64,000 bases of DNA from Clostridia bacterium (GTDB lineage: Bacteria; Bacillota; Clostridia; Christensenellales; UBA1242). Position 1 is the stretch's first letter. Each line of letters opens with the position of its first letter. Below are positions 62,194-64,000 of the stretch, one piece after another. The notes under the pieces were generated by a model, which saw nothing but the letters and a program-made list of their open reading frames with translations, searched no databases and was not told the origin of the DNA. Location: NCBI GenBank assembly GCA_022793335.1, contig JAAWCQ010000010.1, positions 84,278 through 148,277 on the forward strand. The letters are read 5' to 3'. A program made the position numbers and the translations under genes.

Positions 62194-62442
62194 ATGGAAG
62201 ATTTGAAATTTTTAGAAGCAGTCAGCCAAAGAATAAAAGATTTGCTTGAGCGTAAGCAGATGAGAGTTAAAGATTTGGCAGAAAAATCAGGTGTAGGAAT
62301 GACCACCATTTATTACATAATTGGTGCAAAAAAAAGAATTAAAGCAGATATTATTTATCTTATTGCAAGGGCTTTTGGAATGAATTTAAGTGAATTTTTC
62401 AATGATCCAATGTTTGATGATAGAAGATTAAAACAGGAATAA
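62194..62442 (+). CDS. XRE-family HTH regulator
   Basis: An 82-residue regulator with RBS AGGAGG. RIKDLLERKQMRVKDLAEKS, then GVGMTTIYYIIGAKKRIKAD and AFGMNLSEFFNDPMFDD. Its ending LSEFF-NDP-F-D matches the partner's VSEFLDDDNF, so the two are paralogs. It is complete and short, without an effector domain. It is ended by an intrinsic terminator overlapping its last codons. Confidence 0.87.
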   Translation: MEDLKFLEAVSQRIKDLLERKQMRVKDLAEKSGVGMTTIYYIIGAKKRIKADIIYLIARAFGMNLSEFFNDPMFDDRRLKQE

Positions 62443-62458
62443 AAGTCCTGTTTTTTTT
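62431..62458 (+). terminator. Terminator
   Basis: AAACAGGA (62431-62438) pairs with TCCTGTTT (62446-62453), followed by T-run; overlaps the end of the XRE gene. Confidence 0.85.
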
Positions 62459-62498
62459 AATTTAAAATATATATAATTTAATATTTTAAACAAAAACA

Positions 62499-62526
62499 TT
62501 GACTTTGAATATAAATATGATAAACT
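62499..62526 (+). promoter_or_regulatory. Promoter of the 62552 operon
   Basis: TTGACT (62499-62504), 16 bases, TAAACT (62521-62526), very similar to the tRNA-Trp promoter. Confidence 0.65.
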
Positions 62527-62551
62527 TAAATAAACAGGAGACTTTGATTTT

Positions 62552-63637
62552 ATGTCTGAAAATAAAAACCTTTACAAAGTATGCTATATCGACCAAAATT
62601 TTGCAAAAGTGATGGATTTAGAGGATGGCTTGTTTGAAACTGCAAATATTTCACAACTTGAAAAAGGTGCTGACTTAGGTGATTTGCTGCGTTTGGATTT
62701 TGATGAAAATCAAGATAAATTTTTTAAACTTTATAAAAAATCAAATGACAGTGTTTTCAAGCTTGAACAATTGTGTTTAATAGAAAATATTGACACATAT
62801 CACATCTATCTTATACGCAATGGCGGGCAGAAACTTAAACTTAAAAAAACAGGAGAAGAATTTCAACCACTTGAGCTTGTCTATCTCTCAGAAGATGGCG
62901 TCAATTTGATAAAAGTTGATAATTCATATTTAGAAAAGTCAATGCAAATGTTTGGAAAAGAAAACAAAGCAAAAGGCAAGTTTTCTATTTCAAGGGTGGT
63001 TTTAGAAGAATTTCATGAAAATGCGGTAAGCTTTTGCAAGCTTGATGATTTAAATAGATATTATATAGAACATTCGACAAAATTCTTGCCAAATATGAAT
63101 TATGGTGATTTATATTATGAAATTTGTCTCGGAAAAGAAAAATTTTACATTTTTGATGAAGAAAATTCAAAGGACTTAAGTGGCAATTATAGTGCTGTTC
63201 TCAGCCGAAAAATCATCCTTTCACCAAATCCAAATGCCCAAGAAGTCAAAGATAAGACCAAAGAATTACTTAAATATTATCAAGATAAACAGAGCGCCAT
63301 GGAAAAGGTGAGCAGCAAAACACAAGTTAAACTGCCTTTTGAAAAAGAAGCGGTGCTGGGAGAGTTTTATCTTGAAGAGTGTGAAGAGGATAATTCTGGC
63401 AAATATTATCGCGCAATCAATTATAATGAAGACCAACTAAACAGTGAAATCAAAATTTATCTCAAAGACCTGCCAGCTGCTGCGAGAGAGGGTGACAGCG
63501 TGGTTATGACTAAAAATAACCAAAGTCAATTGGAGTTTTATTTTACAAACAAATTTATAAAAAGAAATTTGCAGGATAAAATTGACGCCGAAGAAAGACG
63601 CCTTGCCTATCTTAACAAGGGGGGCGTATGGAGATGA
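62552..63637 (+). CDS. DUF3006-like multi-domain protein
   Basis: A 361-residue protein. Two DUF3006-like ends frame it: residues ~8-60 (YIDQNFAKVMDLEDGLFE, then ADLGDLLRLDFDEN) and ~270-345 (EGDSVVMTKNNQ, then KRNLQDKIDAEERRLAYL). Normal DUF3006 proteins are ~80 residues and carry 'leDGxxxxxpxxxLPeGvkeGDvl' and 'ReRi'; here the C-terminal part reads KDLPAAAREGDSV, then EERRL. The middle is beta-rich and unknown. DUF3006 genes usually precede ComEC-type hydrolases, as here. The next start overlaps its stop (ATGA), so the two proteins probably work together. Confidence 0.78.
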   Translation: MSENKNLYKVCYIDQNFAKVMDLEDGLFETANISQLEKGADLGDLLRLDFDENQDKFFKLYKKSNDSVFKLEQLCLIENIDTYHIYLIRNGGQKLKLKKTGEEFQPLELVYLSEDGVNLIKVDNSYLEKSMQMFGKENKAKGKFSISRVVLEEFHENAVSFCKLDDLNRYYIEHSTKFLPNMNYGDLYYEICLGKEKFYIFDEENSKDLSGNYSAVLSRKIILSPNPNAQEVKDKTKELLKYYQDKQSAMEKVSSKTQVKLPFEKEAVLGEFYLEECEEDNSGKYYRAINYNEDQLNSEIKIYLKDLPAAAREGDSVVMTKNNQSQLEFYFTNKFIKRNLQDKIDAEERRLAYLNKGGVWR

Positions 63638-64000
63638 CAAAAAATAGAATAAGCGTCATCAAAAAGGCAGTTTCTCCTGATAAATTATCAATCTTTCGCG
63701 GAATTGATAATAGGGTGTTTGAATTTGACGAGCAGAGCATAACTTATTATGTGCCTTTTAAGAGCTTTTTCAAAGCGAATAATAATTGTTATAAAAGTTT
63801 CAATAAAGTCTACTTTTTTTCGCAAAAAAGTCGCGAACGTGTATTAAGAGCAAGAAATATCAAGAAGCCAGCTCACGACATTGGCTGTAATATTCACATA
63901 ATAAACTGCGGTCATGGTGACAGTATTTTGGTGGAAAATCATGGCGAATATGCCTTAATTGACTTTGGTGGAAGAGACAGTTATAAAAATGTCAGTGAAA
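63634..64000 (+). CDS. ComEC/Rec2-type metallo-hydrolase, cut by window edge
   Basis: The frame is open from ATG 63634 (or ATG 63628, in frame) to the window end, giving about 122 codons; the rest is outside. After an ~80-residue N-terminal part without a motif, it reads NIHIINCGHGDSILVENHGE, then ALIDFGGRDSY, the ComEC-type MBL start (hxhhDVGxGDShLI ... hLIDxG); the usual Asp is Asn here. The HxHxDH site is not yet reached. ComEC domains cut DNA strands during uptake, but stand-alone forms hydrolyse unknown substrates. Coupling to the DUF3006-like gene supports the call. Confidence 0.82.
   Translation, partial: MTKNRISVIKKAVSPDKLSIFRGIDNRVFEFDEQSITYYVPFKSFFKANNNCYKSFNKVYFFSQKSRERVLRARNIKKPAHDIGCNIHIINCGHGDSILVENHGEYALIDFGGRDSYKNVSE

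Overview
The window comes from a low-GC Gram-positive (Bacillota) chromosome, most likely an uncultured Clostridia-type gut lineage. The supporting evidence is AT-rich DNA, strong GGAGG ribosome binding sites, TTGACA/TATAAT promoters, DnaD/DnaI-type replication proteins, a Spo0A-type effector domain, a LexA operator, a PdaB-like deacetylase and a Bacillota-type ylxM-ffh-rpsP-khpA-rimM-trmD-rbgA-yraN run. Four tRNA loci are visible: Trp, Lys and Leu genes, and a 3' fragment of tRNA-Arg(CCU).

Layout. 1-6915 is the right part of an integrated mobile element: an unknown cut-off gene, a tyrosine integrase, an excisionase-like gene, a winged-helix replication-type gene, small element genes and two cargo genes. 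It ends in the 3' part of tRNA-Arg(CCU), which marks the attachment site. 7319-12983 is a very AT-rich eight-gene cluster (Nudix, SDR, GT2, NDK-like, metallo-hydrolase, nucleotidyltransferase, HAD, small-molecule kinase) that looks like an undescribed small-molecule or glycan pathway. 13342-15096 is a tail-fibre and tail-chaperone phage remnant. 15179-21564 holds a MutT enzyme, tRNA-Trp, a nucleotidase/hydrolase pair, DnaI and DnaD replication proteins and an M1 peptidase. 21634-23224 is tRNA-Lys with a repeated terminator, a hairpin-rich segment and a DUF1848 gene. 23385-26643 carries IDI-like Nudix, DegV, a stand-alone Spo0A effector domain and LexA. 26755-32645 has a short-repeat cluster, tRNA-Leu, an orphan phage terminase and surface proteins.

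32808-45462 is mostly housekeeping: RsmD, LepA, HemW, then the SRP/ribosome-maturation run. 45626-49046 has a lipoprotein, a degenerate ABC ATPase, a Q/N-rich low-complexity protein and a cytoplasmic subtilase. 49103-50462 is a small regulatory island with two double-HTH proteins. 50476-61639 holds MurG, a type IIA topoisomerase pair, a polysaccharide deacetylase, SSB and GroES/GroEL. The end (61794-64000) has a divergent HTH pair and a DUF3006-like protein translationally coupled to a ComEC-type metallo-hydrolase that runs off the window.

How the parts fit: accessory DNA sits next to tRNA genes (Arg, Lys, Leu), while the core genes form tight, often overlapping operons ended by strong intrinsic terminators. 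Several genes (10630-11277, rsmD, lepA, probably the Q/N-rich gene) have good promoters placed so close to the start codon that their mRNAs should be leaderless. No CRISPR array or rRNA was seen.
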